IMG/VR virus record: IMGVR_UViG_3300037091_000310
Coordinates: 1-64,000 of that record
Length of the DNA stretch: 64,000 nt
DNA from: a virus
Strand: one strand, 5' to 3'
Shown here: piece after piece, positions 55,309 to 63,947 of the stretch
Position numbering within the stretch: the stretch's first letter is position 1
How the letters are laid out: every line of letters begins with the position of its first letter
Notes under the pieces: model-generated
Database searches by the model: none
Seen by the model: only the letters and a program-made list of their open reading frames with translations
Told to the model about the DNA's origin: nothing
Program-made: the position numbers and the translations under genes

Positions 55309-55599
55309 ATGAAGATTACTAAAGAGCAGCTTCTTCACAAAGGTGGATCTTGGCTTGGTGCAATCCGTTCGTGGATTCAATGGAATGCCATAAACGGAAG
55401 TCAAGTAACATGGGGTAGCGACGAGCCGCTTCGATTCACAAAAGCTCTGACGGTCAAAGACCTGGAAGAACTGGCTGCTGAAATCGCGGCCAATGCCCTC
55501 AACTATCCGCCTTTGTTTTCAACTCAATATCGTCGGCCTCTCGATCCTAAAGAGGAATCTCTTAGAGAATTGAACAGGCTCAAAGATGAAACCGTATGA
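55309..55599 (+). CDS. hypothetical protein
   Basis: A 96-residue helical protein starting directly after the previous stop. It shows no motif. It overlaps the next gene by 14 nt. Confidence 0.5.
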   Translation: MKITKEQLLHKGGSWLGAIRSWIQWNAINGSQVTWGSDEPLRFTKALTVKDLEELAAEIAANALNYPPLFSTQYRRPLDPKEESLRELNRLKDETV

Positions 55600-56044
55600 G
55601 TTCATCGACCGTATAAATTACGTTTTTCATCCAATAAGAATCTCTACATTCCAGAAATTTTTCTGGCGTGTGTTGGGACTCTTATTGACTGCCCTCACGT
55701 TCGGGGTAGTAGCCATACTTTTCTATAGCGTATTTTTTGACAGAGCTGACTTTCTCAACAGGAGAAAAATGTGCCAGCTTCTGACGAAATCCCCTTGCCT
55801 TTTGAAAGATCCTGTCAAGGTAAAGATAGGTATCACAAAAGGATATCTCTGGCAGCTTGATCTGAGAACTGACGTTTGCTGGACTGAAGACGGAGTCTTT
55901 TGTTACTGTAATGAGGACATACTCTTTTGTACCTTCTTGCCAGATCGGCTTCAGAAAAAATACGATCTTAAAATGAGAAGAGTTCTCAAAGCTTCTCTAA
56001 AACAACAAAGAAGAGAAAAGAAAGCAATCACAAAAGAATCATGA
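55586..56044 (+). CDS. membrane protein with Cys-rich soluble domain
   Basis: A 152-residue protein. One long hydrophobic segment (about residues 30-52) is followed by a domain with five Cys (including CYC and LFC) and a basic tail. ATGA-coupled to the phosphoesterase gene. The function is unknown. Confidence 0.55.
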   Translation: MKPYEFIDRINYVFHPIRISTFQKFFWRVLGLLLTALTFGVVAILFYSVFFDRADFLNRRKMCQLLTKSPCLLKDPVKVKIGITKGYLWQLDLRTDVCWTEDGVFCYCNEDILFCTFLPDRLQKKYDLKMRRVLKASLKQQRREKKAITKES

Positions 56045-56790
56045 AAATTTTATTCACAGCTGATCTACATGGATTAGAAAGTGCATTTGTACGATATGTT
56101 GAACTTCTCAAAGACTATGACATTGGCGTCATTGCTGGAGATTTACAAGACGACCGTTTACCAGAAAATAAAATTGCTGAGCTACTTGGTGTTCCAGCTG
56201 CAAGTTTACGTCTGGACCAAGAGTATGATCGTTTCATAGACGCCTACGAGGCTCTTGAAAAACAGAGCGACAAAGCTCTAGAAGTCCAAGCAATCAAATT
56301 GAATACGATTCTTAATTCAGCAAATAAACCCGTTCTGATAATTAAGGGTAATCACGATCGATGCGCTTGGCCCTCGAATGGCAACGTCCACAATATCGAT
56401 CAGACTAGTTTCAAGTATGAAAAGCTTAATTTTGTGGGGTACCAATGGACTAATTTCCACAGAAGCGAACTCATGCAGGAAGCTGACCTTCAGTCTCTTG
56501 TACCCCTAATGGATGAGAACACAGTGTTAGTAACTCATGCTCCGCCATACAGAGTTTTAGACACTATCACAGTCCATATTTTTGGTTATGGTCCTACTAA
56601 ACAACCGCTCGGTAGTCAGGCCATTCGGTATTTCGTAGAAAAGACACATCCCAAACTGCATCTCTTTGGACATATTCACGAAGGCTTCGGTCGACGAGGC
56701 AATTCGTTCAATGGATCCTATAGATTCCCCAAACGTTTTGTAGGTATCACCATTGAAGGTAATGAAATTTTGCATAGAGAACTTTCTTAG
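56041..56790 (+). CDS. calcineurin-like metallophosphoesterase
   Basis: A 249-residue protein with FTADLHGLE (D, H), AGDLQDD, IKGNHDRC, VTHAPPYR and FGHIHEGFG, the complete bimetal site. It differs from the smaller enzyme at 47632. Family members include nucleotide phosphodiesterases and RNA or DNA end-processing enzymes. The RNA ligase gene lies 0.9 kb downstream, so an RNA end-healing partner is conceivable. Confidence 0.88.
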   Translation: MKILFTADLHGLESAFVRYVELLKDYDIGVIAGDLQDDRLPENKIAELLGVPAASLRLDQEYDRFIDAYEALEKQSDKALEVQAIKLNTILNSANKPVLIIKGNHDRCAWPSNGNVHNIDQTSFKYEKLNFVGYQWTNFHRSELMQEADLQSLVPLMDENTVLVTHAPPYRVLDTITVHIFGYGPTKQPLGSQAIRYFVEKTHPKLHLFGHIHEGFGRRGNSFNGSYRFPKRFVGITIEGNEILHRELS

Positions 56791-56826
56791 TATCGAAGGC
56801 GACTTATGTTCTTCTTGGAGGCGCAC

Positions 56827-57099
56827 ATGTTTGAAGAGATAGGTAAATTCATCGACCATCTTCCCACAGCTGTTGTGAAATTCACAGATGCAGTTGCCAA
56901 GGGACTTGAAAAGAATATGTCCCTTTGGCTTTTGATTATTTTCAATGCCTATCTCCTGGGTGGTATTACTTGGACAATCGTCACATCTGTGGCTGTTGGA
57001 TGGTGGCTGTTGCTCGCAATACTTCCTATACTACTCGCAATACCCTATGCGATTGCTCTAATCAGGAAGATAAGGAGTCACCATGAAAAGACTGTTTAA
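56827..57099 (+). CDS. two-helix membrane protein, paralogue of 57385
   Basis: A 90-residue protein. The start at 56827 follows TTGGAGG. It opens with an amphipathic helix (MFEEIGKFIDHLPTAVVKF) and has two membrane helices ending IPYAIALIRKIR. The gene at 57385 has the same plan, so they are duplicates. Short amphipathic-plus-two-TM proteins can be holin-like; that is inference. Confidence 0.55.
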   Translation: MFEEIGKFIDHLPTAVVKFTDAVAKGLEKNMSLWLLIIFNAYLLGGITWTIVTSVAVGWWLLLAILPILLAIPYAIALIRKIRSHHEKTV

Positions 57100-57343
57100 T
57101 TTACTAGTCATAGCCATTTTGGTAGCTTTACCTTTTGTAGCATGCGGTGTAGCTCCATCTGATCCAACGCCGAAAGTTCCAGGCTTACAAGCACAAAATC
57201 TCCCGTCGAGTTTCGTATTTGTTGAAGCCAAAGGTAATTACTATTACATCTATAAGGATGAAAATGGCTATTACCTCATCCATCAGGATTCTACATTTGC
57301 CCAGAGCGTTCATATCACTTGGCTTGGTACTACGATTCATTAA
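57083..57343 (+). CDS. small lipoprotein
   Basis: An 86-residue protein with a signal (LLVIAILVALPFVAC) and lipobox FVAC, then a short beta domain with YYYIYKDENGYYLIH. It lies between two paralogous membrane proteins. It could be an envelope factor; the role is unknown. Confidence 0.6.
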   Translation: MKRLFNLLVIAILVALPFVACGVAPSDPTPKVPGLQAQNLPSSFVFVEAKGNYYYIYKDENGYYLIHQDSTFAQSVHITWLGTTIH

Positions 57344-57384
57344 AGCATCGAGACATATATTCTTTTAGTAACTGGAGGACCAAG

Positions 57385-57723
57385 ATGTTTGCTGAAGCTT
57401 TCAAAGCTATCGGTGAAGCCATAGACACGTTCTTCAACGTCGTGCCCAAGGCTATCGTAGATTTTTTCAGGGCTATGTACAAGAGCGATGCTTTTCAGAA
57501 AATGCCTTATTGGTTTCTGATCGCTTTCGCTGTCTTCAATCTTGTATTTGTTACTTGGGATATTATCTATATAATCAACACGGGCCTTATCTGGTTTCCG
57601 TTCCTGGCGGCGCTTCAACTTTTTATTGCCTCGCCCTATGTGGTCGGCTTGATCAGGAAGATGCGCCAGGGAAATGTGATTTCCAGTCTGATTTCAAAGC
57701 TGAAGGGAAAGAAAGATGTCTGA
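57385..57723 (+). CDS. two-helix membrane protein, paralogue of 56827
   Basis: A 112-residue protein. The start at 57385 follows GGAGG. The opening MFAEAFKAIGEAIDTFF and two TM helices end IASPYVVGLIRKMR, as in 56827, plus a basic tail. It overlaps the RNA ligase gene by 8 nt. Confidence 0.55.
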   Translation: MFAEAFKAIGEAIDTFFNVVPKAIVDFFRAMYKSDAFQKMPYWFLIAFAVFNLVFVTWDIIYIINTGLIWFPFLAALQLFIASPYVVGLIRKMRQGNVISSLISKLKGKKDV

Positions 57724-58756
57724 AAGAAAACTCGCTTCAATCCAGAGGATCGCCAAGATCGAGCCCATCGAGGGCGCCGACGCAATCGAGCGTCTTTCCA
57801 TTCTCGGCTGGCATTGCGTAAGCCAGAAGGGCACCTTCAAAGAGGGAGACCTTTGTGTCTACTTTGAAGTGGACTCTTTGCTTCCTGTGAAGCCGGAATA
57901 TGAATTTCTTCGCAAGAGTTCGTTCAATCCTCGGCTCAATGGTTTCCGCATCACGACCATCAAACTTCGGGGTCAGATTTCGCAGGGTCTTGCCCTTCCC
58001 TGGAAAGAATTGGAATTTGGCGACCAGAACAACATTGTCGAAGGAGCTAACGCAACAGAAGCTCTCGGCGTTCGGAAATACGAGCCCGAAATTCACCCCT
58101 CTCTCATGGGCGATGTGAAAGGCAACTTCCCATCTTACGTTCCCAAGACGGACGAGGAAAGAATCCAGAACGTTCCCAACGTTCTTACCCGCCATGCCGA
58201 CAAACTCTTTGTGGCGACAGAAAAGCTGGATGGAACCTCTACTACCTTCTTTGTCTTTGAAGGAGAATTCGGAGTTTGCGGAAGAAACTGGGAACTCAAG
58301 CCGACTGAAAAGAACACCTACTGGGAAGTGGCAAGAAAGATCGATGCTGAGCTCAAGCTCAAGAAATCCGCCTGGAAGAATGTCGCCGTCCAGGGCGAAA
58401 TCGTTGGACCCGGAATCCAGAAGAACAAATACGCTCTTTCTGAGTTCAAGTTCTTCGTCTACCATGTATTCGACATCGACGCCTACAGGTACTTCAACCA
58501 CTCCGCGCTGATGCATTTTTGCAAAGCCAATGGTTTTGACACAGTGCCTGAGGTTGCAGTAGATTTCCACCTGCAGGACAAAATGCCCAATGTGGAAGCA
58601 GCCGTCAATTTCTCTAACGCCAAATCGCTTCTCAATCCTGTCATCATGAGGGAGGGTGTGGTAGTCAAGTCGGCTATAGAGAACATTGATCCTGAGCTCG
58701 GGCGACTTTCATTCAAAGTCATCAATCCCTACTTCCTACTCAAACACGAGGAATAA
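57716..58756 (+). CDS. RNA ligase (DRB0094/Rnl5-like)
   Basis: A 346-residue ligase. The N-terminal OB-like domain (about 1-140) contains KGTFKEGDLCVYFEVDSLLP and FRITTIKLRGQISQGL. The nucleotidyltransferase domain has motif I EKLDGTS with Lys170, motif III-like FGVCGRNWEL, motif IV-like QGEIVGPG and a motif V-like EGVVVKS. The catalytic lysine is adenylylated before sealing. It probably repairs nicked RNA or tRNA cut by host anticodon nucleases. No kinase-phosphatase partner was seen in the window. G+C-rich codon use. Confidence 0.85.
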   Translation: MSERKLASIQRIAKIEPIEGADAIERLSILGWHCVSQKGTFKEGDLCVYFEVDSLLPVKPEYEFLRKSSFNPRLNGFRITTIKLRGQISQGLALPWKELEFGDQNNIVEGANATEALGVRKYEPEIHPSLMGDVKGNFPSYVPKTDEERIQNVPNVLTRHADKLFVATEKLDGTSTTFFVFEGEFGVCGRNWELKPTEKNTYWEVARKIDAELKLKKSAWKNVAVQGEIVGPGIQKNKYALSEFKFFVYHVFDIDAYRYFNHSALMHFCKANGFDTVPEVAVDFHLQDKMPNVEAAVNFSNAKSLLNPVIMREGVVVKSAIENIDPELGRLSFKVINPYFLLKHEE

Positions 58757-58757
58757 A

Positions 58758-58916
58758 ATGTATGGTCTAGAAGATGAAATTGCTGGTCAAAGAGAAGATA
58801 TAGAAAAACTCAAAAGAAAGAACGCAAAGTTGCACAAGCAACTTAAGGACAAGGATACACTAATCAAAACTTTGCAGGAAACAATTGATCGTCTGCAAAA
58901 GAAACCATCGACGTGA
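58758..58916 (+). CDS. short coiled-coil protein
   Basis: A 52-residue protein consisting of one heptad-patterned helix (EDIEKLKRKNAKLHKQL). It starts one base after the RNA ligase stop. The role is unknown. Confidence 0.5.
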   Translation: MYGLEDEIAGQREDIEKLKRKNAKLHKQLKDKDTLIKTLQETIDRLQKKPST

Positions 58917-58940
58917 AGATAAAGACTGGGAGGTCTTTTC

Positions 58941-59450
58941 ATGAGCCCCGCTATTTTTATTATAGCCCTGTCCCTTGGGAGATCACCTGCCCTTGTCGCC
59001 CAGATTTATAACTCCACTCCGGCAAATCCAGTGCTCGCCTGTGCCACTGTGGAGTGGGAGTCACGGTTCAGTTGGGATGCTATTCACCGCAACCCTGATG
59101 GTTCCCACGACTGGAGATATTGGCAAATCTGCGATAAGTGGCACAATCCATATGCCTATGATGTTAAGAAACACATCAAGGCGGGTGGACAAATCATGAT
59201 GGACGACTTGACAAGAGCTCACGGTAATATACTAACAGCATTGCATTATTGGAACGCTGGCAAGAATTATCCTGCTCACGTTCTCGCTATTTACTATAAG
59301 CTGAAGACGGCGTTAGTAGCTCTTGAAATGTCTCCGCCGCTTGAGGCCCAAACGAGATTGGCATTTTTTGAAAAAGACAACAGCTCATTGCTTGAGCAAA
59401 TTTTGCTTTTTGACAACCGAAAAAAGATGAAGGAGATTAAAATAACATGA
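58941..59450 (+). CDS. lytic transglycosylase-like (SLT fold) protein
   Basis: A 169-residue protein. The hydrophobic N-terminus may be an export signal. ACATVEWESRFSWDAI contains the candidate catalytic Glu, followed by HDWRYWQICDKWH, equivalent to the G-S-x-G-L-x-Q region of SLT enzymes, and later ALHYWNAG. It would cleave peptidoglycan at lysis or infection. It is normal in length for small family members. GGGAGG precedes the start. Confidence 0.65.
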   Translation: MSPAIFIIALSLGRSPALVAQIYNSTPANPVLACATVEWESRFSWDAIHRNPDGSHDWRYWQICDKWHNPYAYDVKKHIKAGGQIMMDDLTRAHGNILTALHYWNAGKNYPAHVLAIYYKLKTALVALEMSPPLEAQTRLAFFEKDNSSLLEQILLFDNRKKMKEIKIT

Positions 59451-59494
59451 GAGCTAATGAATAGCTTTGGAGCGCAATTATTCTATTAATTGTT

Positions 59495-59881
59495 ATGGCT
59501 ATAATTGGCGGCTTCATTCTACTAGTCGTAAACATACCGCAACCAAAAGAATTTAAATTCACTGTCAATCTACTCTCTATGAAGAACGTTCGGTCTTTGC
59601 GGGGAGATGCGGCTGGATTTTTACTTTGGAGCGGCAAGATCGGGGAAGAAGAATTCCTTTACGCTTGGGCAAAGAAGCCTAACTCAAATGAAATTTTTCG
59701 CATGGTCATCCCCATAAGATGTGCAAGAATTCTAATGGATGACGATGAAAATCCGCACATGGATGGTACATATTCTTTCTATCGTGAAGTTCATCCTAGC
59801 GAGATTAGGGAGTCTTGGACTCAAGCAATTCTCCACGTTCCTCACAACACTATCGTTTCAATCTATAATTTGGAGAACTAA
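59495..59881 (+). CDS. membrane-anchored hypothetical protein
   Basis: A 128-residue protein with one N-terminal membrane helix (about 2-13, extending upstream if a non-ATG start is used) and a soluble domain of mixed strands. No clear ribosome binding site was found, and the N-terminus may be longer. The function is unknown. Confidence 0.5.
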   Translation: MAIIGGFILLVVNIPQPKEFKFTVNLLSMKNVRSLRGDAAGFLLWSGKIGEEEFLYAWAKKPNSNEIFRMVIPIRCARILMDDDENPHMDGTYSFYREVHPSEIRESWTQAILHVPHNTIVSIYNLEN

Positions 59882-59883
59882 CA

Positions 59884-60093
59884 ATGTGGTGGTTTTGGCT
59901 TGTCCTTCTAATATGGGGAGCTGCAGGAGCTTCAGGGTTTATTGTCCTCCTTATGGAAGCTAGCGATAATGGCGATGACATTAGCAGTCTTGGTCTATTT
60001 GCGTTTCTGTTCTTTGCCGTCATAGGTCCTTTTGTTTGGTTGATAGTATGGCGGTATGACTCTATTAAAAAGAGAGAGGCAAGGCATAAATAA
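59884..60093 (+). CDS. two-helix membrane protein
   Basis: A 69-residue protein with two hydrophobic segments (about 2-24 and 36-57) and a basic tail. It starts 2 nt after the previous stop. The function is unknown. Confidence 0.55.
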   Translation: MWWFWLVLLIWGAAGASGFIVLLMEASDNGDDISSLGLFAFLFFAVIGPFVWLIVWRYDSIKKREARHK

Positions 60094-60095
60094 AA

Positions 60096-60281
60096 ATGAA
60101 CATGAAAAGCGACAAAGAATTACTTCATGAAACTTATGAGCTTCTAACTAAAATGCGAGACGCTCATGACAGAGCTCTCAAGGGTTGGCAAGATGCTATT
60201 GCTTTAGCGCAAAAATATGCATTAGAAGTGGGTAGACTAGAAAAAGAAGTAGAGATCTTAAAGACCGGAAGTAAAAATTAG
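60096..60281 (+). CDS. short coiled-coil protein
   Basis: A 61-residue helical protein (KELLHETYELLTKMRDAHDR), starting 2 nt after the previous stop. The role is unknown. Confidence 0.5.
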   Translation: MNMKSDKELLHETYELLTKMRDAHDRALKGWQDAIALAQKYALEVGRLEKEVEILKTGSKN

Positions 60282-60286
60282 CAAAA

Positions 60287-60514
60287 ATGGATAAGCGAGA
60301 AGTTATTGATTTGCTGAAAGGTTGTGTAATGAAAGTAAGAGTTTTAAGTTCTACGAGTCCAGAGGACTTAGAAGACACAATCAACGATTTTCTTGCTAAT
60401 TGTCACGAGACGACAATAGTTGACATAAAATTCAGCACATTTCCAAGCGAGGGACAGCACCTCAGAGAAGCTGAATACTCTGCATTGATAATTTATAAGG
60501 AGATTCAAAAATGA
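60287..60514 (+). CDS. hypothetical protein
   Basis: A 75-residue alpha/beta protein (MDKREVIDLLKGC, then IVDIKFSTFPSEGQ and YSALIIYKEI). The beta-alpha-beta content resembles small sporulation-HP2-like or dUTPase-regulator folds, but no family can be named. ATGA-coupled to the next gene. Confidence 0.5.
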   Translation: MDKREVIDLLKGCVMKVRVLSSTSPEDLEDTINDFLANCHETTIVDIKFSTFPSEGQHLREAEYSALIIYKEIQK

Positions 60515-60792
60515 AAGGTGTTCACAAAACGCACTATACATTAGACGGCGAAATTGTAGAGCGCGACATTATGTTAGACGATTATGATCGTAGGTTTGTT
60601 ATGCACAATGCATCTAGCGTCACTATTGACGTTGCAAATGATGTGCCCAAATTCTATGACTATAAATCAGGCCGGACAATATCTTTGGCGAGAGCCATTC
60701 TTGAGAACCGCCGAAAGCTTATTCGGAAACCGAGGGTCACAACAAAAAATGGCGACCCATACGATTTGAGAATCGAAAATCTAAACTTTTAG
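60511..60792 (+). CDS. hypothetical protein, HNH-like tail
   Basis: A 93-residue basic protein ending TKNGDPYDLRIENLNF. This resembles the AP2/HNH-associated DLRxxNL motif of phage endonucleases, but no HNH catalytic His pair is visible. It may be a degenerate or DNA-binding remnant. Confidence 0.5.
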   Translation: MKGVHKTHYTLDGEIVERDIMLDDYDRRFVMHNASSVTIDVANDVPKFYDYKSGRTISLARAILENRRKLIRKPRVTTKNGDPYDLRIENLNF

Positions 60793-60800
60793 GAGGAGCC

Positions 60801-61073
60801 ATGAAGTTAGTCAAAACAAGTATTGCTGTTGCAGTAATGCTACTGTTGGCGACAGCTGTCTTTGCACAGAGCACTGTCGTTCTCAGAATCAACAACAATA
60901 CAGTATTCAGTGTCAATATTTATATTGACGATATTTTTGTGGGAGTTATAAGCCCATACAGTTATTCTTTTGCCAGAGTTCCGTATGGAAGCCACGTAGT
61001 ATACGCTACGGCACCTGGAACCAGTATTACTTGGGGTCCGTCAGTAATCTATGATCAGGGAATATACACCTGA
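60801..61073 (+). CDS. secreted WGP-motif protein 1
   Basis: A 90-residue exported protein. A Sec signal (to about residue 23, AVFAQ) is followed by one PEGA-like beta domain: RINNNTVFSVNIYIDDIFVGV, GSHVVYATAP and TWGPS. It is a single-domain member of the family that continues at 63016, 63559 and 63948. AGGAGG precedes the start. Confidence 0.65.
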   Translation: MKLVKTSIAVAVMLLLATAVFAQSTVVLRINNNTVFSVNIYIDDIFVGVISPYSYSFARVPYGSHVVYATAPGTSITWGPSVIYDQGIYT

Positions 61074-61095
61074 CCTTGAACTTGAATCCATAACA

Positions 61096-61118
61096 TAGTA
61101 ACGCTAGCAGCGTTACTA
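61096..61118. other. perfect 10-bp inverted repeat
   Basis: TAGTAACGCT (61096-61105), a 3-nt loop AGC and AGCGTTACTA (61109-61118) lie in the 73-nt gap before the gene at 61147. There is no U-run, so it is either an operator or a stabilising 3' hairpin. Confidence 0.55.
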
Positions 61119-61146
61119 TTCACTTTAACGTTAGAAAGGACTTGGA

Positions 61147-61611
61147 ATGATCTTATTCTATCTTGGTGGGCTGTGGGTAATCGCAATGGTAGGCTGCCTC
61201 GTTGTAGACCTAAAGAAGGAAGAGCTGGTGAAGACCAAGAATTCACCTACGTTTTGGGTCGGTCTATGTGGTGGAGCAGGCGTGATTCTAATTGGAATCT
61301 TAGTTTGTGCTCATAGCGTAGCGATACCTGAAAGCAAATACTTACTAAGCGAAGACTCGAAAATGACTTTGCAAAACTCACAGCTCCAAGTCCTCCCTCA
61401 GACTAGCGATACAAACGTATTTCATTTAGCGGTTCAAACTCCGAACGGATTTGAATATTTAAATCAAACAATAAATAGTGTTTCATTTGAGGGAGACACT
61501 ATAATCCTCGAAAAAATAGTAAAGCGAGTGGACTGGAAATTCTTTAATTTGGGTTTCAGCAAAGTTACTTACAACTTAATTCTTCCTATCCGAACTGTAA
61601 GAGCATGGTGA
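61147..61611 (+). CDS. two-helix membrane protein
   Basis: A 154-residue protein with two N-terminal membrane helices (about 2-20 and 36-58) and a C-terminal soluble beta-rich domain. GAAAGGA precedes the start, just after the inverted repeat. The function is unknown. Confidence 0.55.
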   Translation: MILFYLGGLWVIAMVGCLVVDLKKEELVKTKNSPTFWVGLCGGAGVILIGILVCAHSVAIPESKYLLSEDSKMTLQNSQLQVLPQTSDTNVFHLAVQTPNGFEYLNQTINSVSFEGDTIILEKIVKRVDWKFFNLGFSKVTYNLILPIRTVRAW

Positions 61612-61615
61612 CAAC

Positions 61616-61765
61616 ATGGGAAAGAAGACACAGATGGCCGAACTACAAGAACGCATAGCGCAGGAATTGCGAGAAACTTTTCCAGAGCATTTCGGCGGAC
61701 ATGGGGCATGTGCAATTCGGATCTTATCTATGATAAAACAAAGCTACGTGAAAGGATCTGAATGA
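61616..61765 (+). CDS. small hypothetical protein
   Basis: A 49-residue helical protein (MAELQERIAQELRETF, then HFGGHGACAIRIL). It starts 4 nt after the previous stop and overlaps the deacetylase gene by ATGA, so it is co-translated with it. Confidence 0.5.
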   Translation: MGKKTQMAELQERIAQELRETFPEHFGGHGACAIRILSMIKQSYVKGSE

Positions 61766-62553
61766 AATATACAATCGTCCTATTTTTCTTTTTTTGTGCG
61801 TCAATAGTTTTTGCTCAAGATGGCCCACTACCAACAGCCTTACCAGCTGATAGAGAAATAATTCCTATTTTAATCTATCACGCAATCCGTCCAGTAAGAC
61901 CCACTGACACGCCCTTTGTATTGAATTACGTTTGCACACCTGAAACCCTAGAAAAAGAATTGTCCTTCTTAAAAGCGGCCGGATACACTTCAATAAGTTT
62001 TGCCGATTTAGTAGCACACTTTAAAAGCGACAAGCCTTTACCAAAAAGCCCAATCATCATTTCTTTTGATGACTCATGGGAAGATCAATATACATACGGC
62101 GTTCCTCTTCTAATAAAGTATGGATTCAAGGCCACTTTCTTTATTATTGCCGGCGCTATGGGCGCTCCATATTACATGACTTGGGATGAAGTAAAAATGC
62201 TAAGTTCTATGGGAATGGAAATTGGCGGTCATACTTGGTCTCATCCTTACCTCGTACAAATTCGCAGACTTCCAGTTTTAGATAAAGAACTTGTATATTC
62301 GAAGAAAGTTCTTGAGGACCAGATTGGAAAACCAATTACTGCTTTTGCTTATCCGTATGGACTTTACAACGATGTGCTAATAAATCTACTCAAGAAAGCC
62401 GGATACACAAGCGCTCGAACTACTTATCCAGGCATTGCTCATTCTGAAAAGGATCTGTTCAATCTCACTGGTCTTATCAGGACTGAGAATATGGCATACT
62501 TCACTAATGACTTGAATGAGTATTTTAGTGAATACGAGGACATCGCGAAATAG
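61762..62553 (+). CDS. exported polysaccharide deacetylase
   Basis: A 263-residue protein. A Sec signal ends near VFAQ (residue 19). The NodB fold follows: IPILIYHAI, then SPIIISFDDSWEDQY (catalytic Asp and metal Asp), GGHTWSHPYL (metal His pair), FAYPYGLY and the C-terminal TTYPG. It would remove acetyl groups from a cell-wall or capsule polymer on the outside. It is unusual for a phage to export such an enzyme with a signal peptide rather than carry it on the tail. Confidence 0.9.
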   Translation: MKYTIVLFFFFCASIVFAQDGPLPTALPADREIIPILIYHAIRPVRPTDTPFVLNYVCTPETLEKELSFLKAAGYTSISFADLVAHFKSDKPLPKSPIIISFDDSWEDQYTYGVPLLIKYGFKATFFIIAGAMGAPYYMTWDEVKMLSSMGMEIGGHTWSHPYLVQIRRLPVLDKELVYSKKVLEDQIGKPITAFAYPYGLYNDVLINLLKKAGYTSARTTYPGIAHSEKDLFNLTGLIRTENMAYFTNDLNEYFSEYEDIAK

Positions 62554-62565
62554 GAGGGTAAGGGT

Positions 62566-63003
62566 ATGTTTTTCACCGCAGCTCTTTGGATGTTGATCTT
62601 GGGCAAGATTGGCGGGATTTTTCTCGCAGCGGCAATCTTGTCTTCTGCCACCGCTATTATCGCCGGAATTTTCTGGGCCGTCAATGCCTATGAATCAGAA
62701 GACGATAACCAAAAAGAAGGCGATACAAACTTTGATTGGAAAGTCAAGTCTAAAAAGATTTGCACTTCCTGGCTTGTCGTAGCAATCATCAGCATTTTCA
62801 TTACGACATTTACCCCCTCTACAAAGGAATTGATCCTTTTAGCCACCTTCAAAGGCGTCGATCAGTATAACACAACTCATCCCAATTCCTTGATTTCTGT
62901 CAATGGAATTGTGGGAACAGCCGATGACGTCATGAAGGTTTTCCAGGATTCACTCACTAAGGTGGAGCAGATGATCAATCCGCCGCCAGCTCCTGCAAAA
63001 TAA
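62566..63003 (+). CDS. membrane protein
   Basis: A 145-residue protein with a long N-terminal hydrophobic region (about 8-38), a second one (about 68-90) and a periplasmic or cytoplasmic C-terminus ending in PPPAPAK. GGAGGGTAAGGG precedes the start. The function is unknown. Confidence 0.55.
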   Translation: MFFTAALWMLILGKIGGIFLAAAILSSATAIIAGIFWAVNAYESEDDNQKEGDTNFDWKVKSKKICTSWLVVAIISIFITTFTPSTKELILLATFKGVDQYNTTHPNSLISVNGIVGTADDVMKVFQDSLTKVEQMINPPPAPAK

Positions 63004-63015
63004 TTCGGAGGCAAC

Positions 63016-63549
63016 ATGAAACGATTTGCTATTCTCATAAGTGTTCTTATGCTCGGCATTATATTGCCGCTCGCTGCCCAAAGCAATGTAGGACAGCTAT
63101 GGGTAAGAAACCATTCCTCTTACGTAATCAACTTCTACCTTGATGGCAACTTCATTGGCAGTCTAGTGCCTCTAACAGAATCAAAACTTCCAGTTAGCGT
63201 AGGCACTCATACTATTTCTGGAGTCGCCGCTAACAACTCAAACTCTACTTGGGGTCCTAGTCAATTCGTTATGACTGAAAACGGTTATGTTGAAAACTAC
63301 TGGGACAGCAATGTAGCAGTGCCACAAATGACTTGGTTTAAGATCATTAACAAAACTAATCATACGCTGAACATTGATCTTGACGGTCGAACACTTCCTG
63401 GCACTGCTGCTCCCAACTCAGAAACGGTAATCAATCTTTCAGTGGGCAGTCACACAATAACTGCTACTGCTGACGGCTTGAGGTGGGGTCCATTCACTTT
63501 CTATGACACTAGTAGCGGATGGGATTGGACGCTTACACAAACAAACTAA
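63016..63549 (+). CDS. secreted WGP-motif protein 2, two domains
   Basis: A 177-residue protein. A Sec signal ends at LPLAAQS. Two tandem domains follow, each with an N-x-[ST] strand, an LDG strand, GSH or GTHT and W-GP (STWGPSQF near 80; LRWGPFTF near 160). The repeats are homologous to each other and to 60801 and 63559. Presumably periplasmic or secreted. Confidence 0.7.
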   Translation: MKRFAILISVLMLGIILPLAAQSNVGQLWVRNHSSYVINFYLDGNFIGSLVPLTESKLPVSVGTHTISGVAANNSNSTWGPSQFVMTENGYVENYWDSNVAVPQMTWFKIINKTNHTLNIDLDGRTLPGTAAPNSETVINLSVGSHTITATADGLRWGPFTFYDTSSGWDWTLTQTN

Positions 63550-63558
63550 GGAGATGAA

Positions 63559-63903
63559 ATGAGACTTATACCTAAACTTATACCTATTCTTCTATTGGTG
63601 CTTCTGCCGGTGTTTGCCTTTACGCAGACAAACAGCATGCCGGCACCTGCAGTAATTCCTCCAGTAGCAATGCCAATAATCACGACGGCGCCTTCAGCAA
63701 CGACTGTTAATGTGATTAACCGCACGACATTTGAATTGACTATTCTCGTGGACCATGTTTCAGTAGGAACATTGGCCCCACAGAGACAGGCAAATGTTAT
63801 TGTATCTGAAGACGTTCATGTGTGGACGGCTACCAACGATAAGGGCCAGACCTGGGGTCCTATCACGATGGAAGGTCCTCACGTTTGGAATCTTGTACCA
63901 TAA
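63559..63903 (+). CDS. secreted WGP-motif protein 3
   Basis: A 114-residue protein with a signal (LLVLLPVFAFTQT), a Pro/Ala linker and one WGP domain (VINRTTFELTILVDHVSVGTL ... TWGPITM). AAGGAG precedes the start, 9 nt after the previous gene. Confidence 0.65.
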   Translation: MRLIPKLIPILLLVLLPVFAFTQTNSMPAPAVIPPVAMPIITTAPSATTVNVINRTTFELTILVDHVSVGTLAPQRQANVIVSEDVHVWTATNDKGQTWGPITMEGPHVWNLVP

Positions 63904-63935
63904 TCGGCGGTGCCGATTTCTCTAATTCTTTTTTG
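63902..63935 (+). terminator. hairpin with U-rich tail
   Basis: AATCGGC (63902-63908), a 3-nt loop and GCCGATT (63912-63918) are followed by TCTCTAATTCTTTTTT. It is a probable terminator at the end of the WGP gene. Confidence 0.7.
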
Positions 63936-63947
63936 GAGGTCTCTATA

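Noticed and set aside
59447-59462. A short ATG frame right after the transglycosylase-like gene
   Set aside because: It encodes only five residues before a stop, with no sign of coding potential.
60078-60092. ATAAATA before the gene at 60096, resembling a T4 late promoter
   Set aside because: It is ATAAATAAAAATG at the end of a coding region without the upstream TTTCGA half. One AT-rich match is not convincing.
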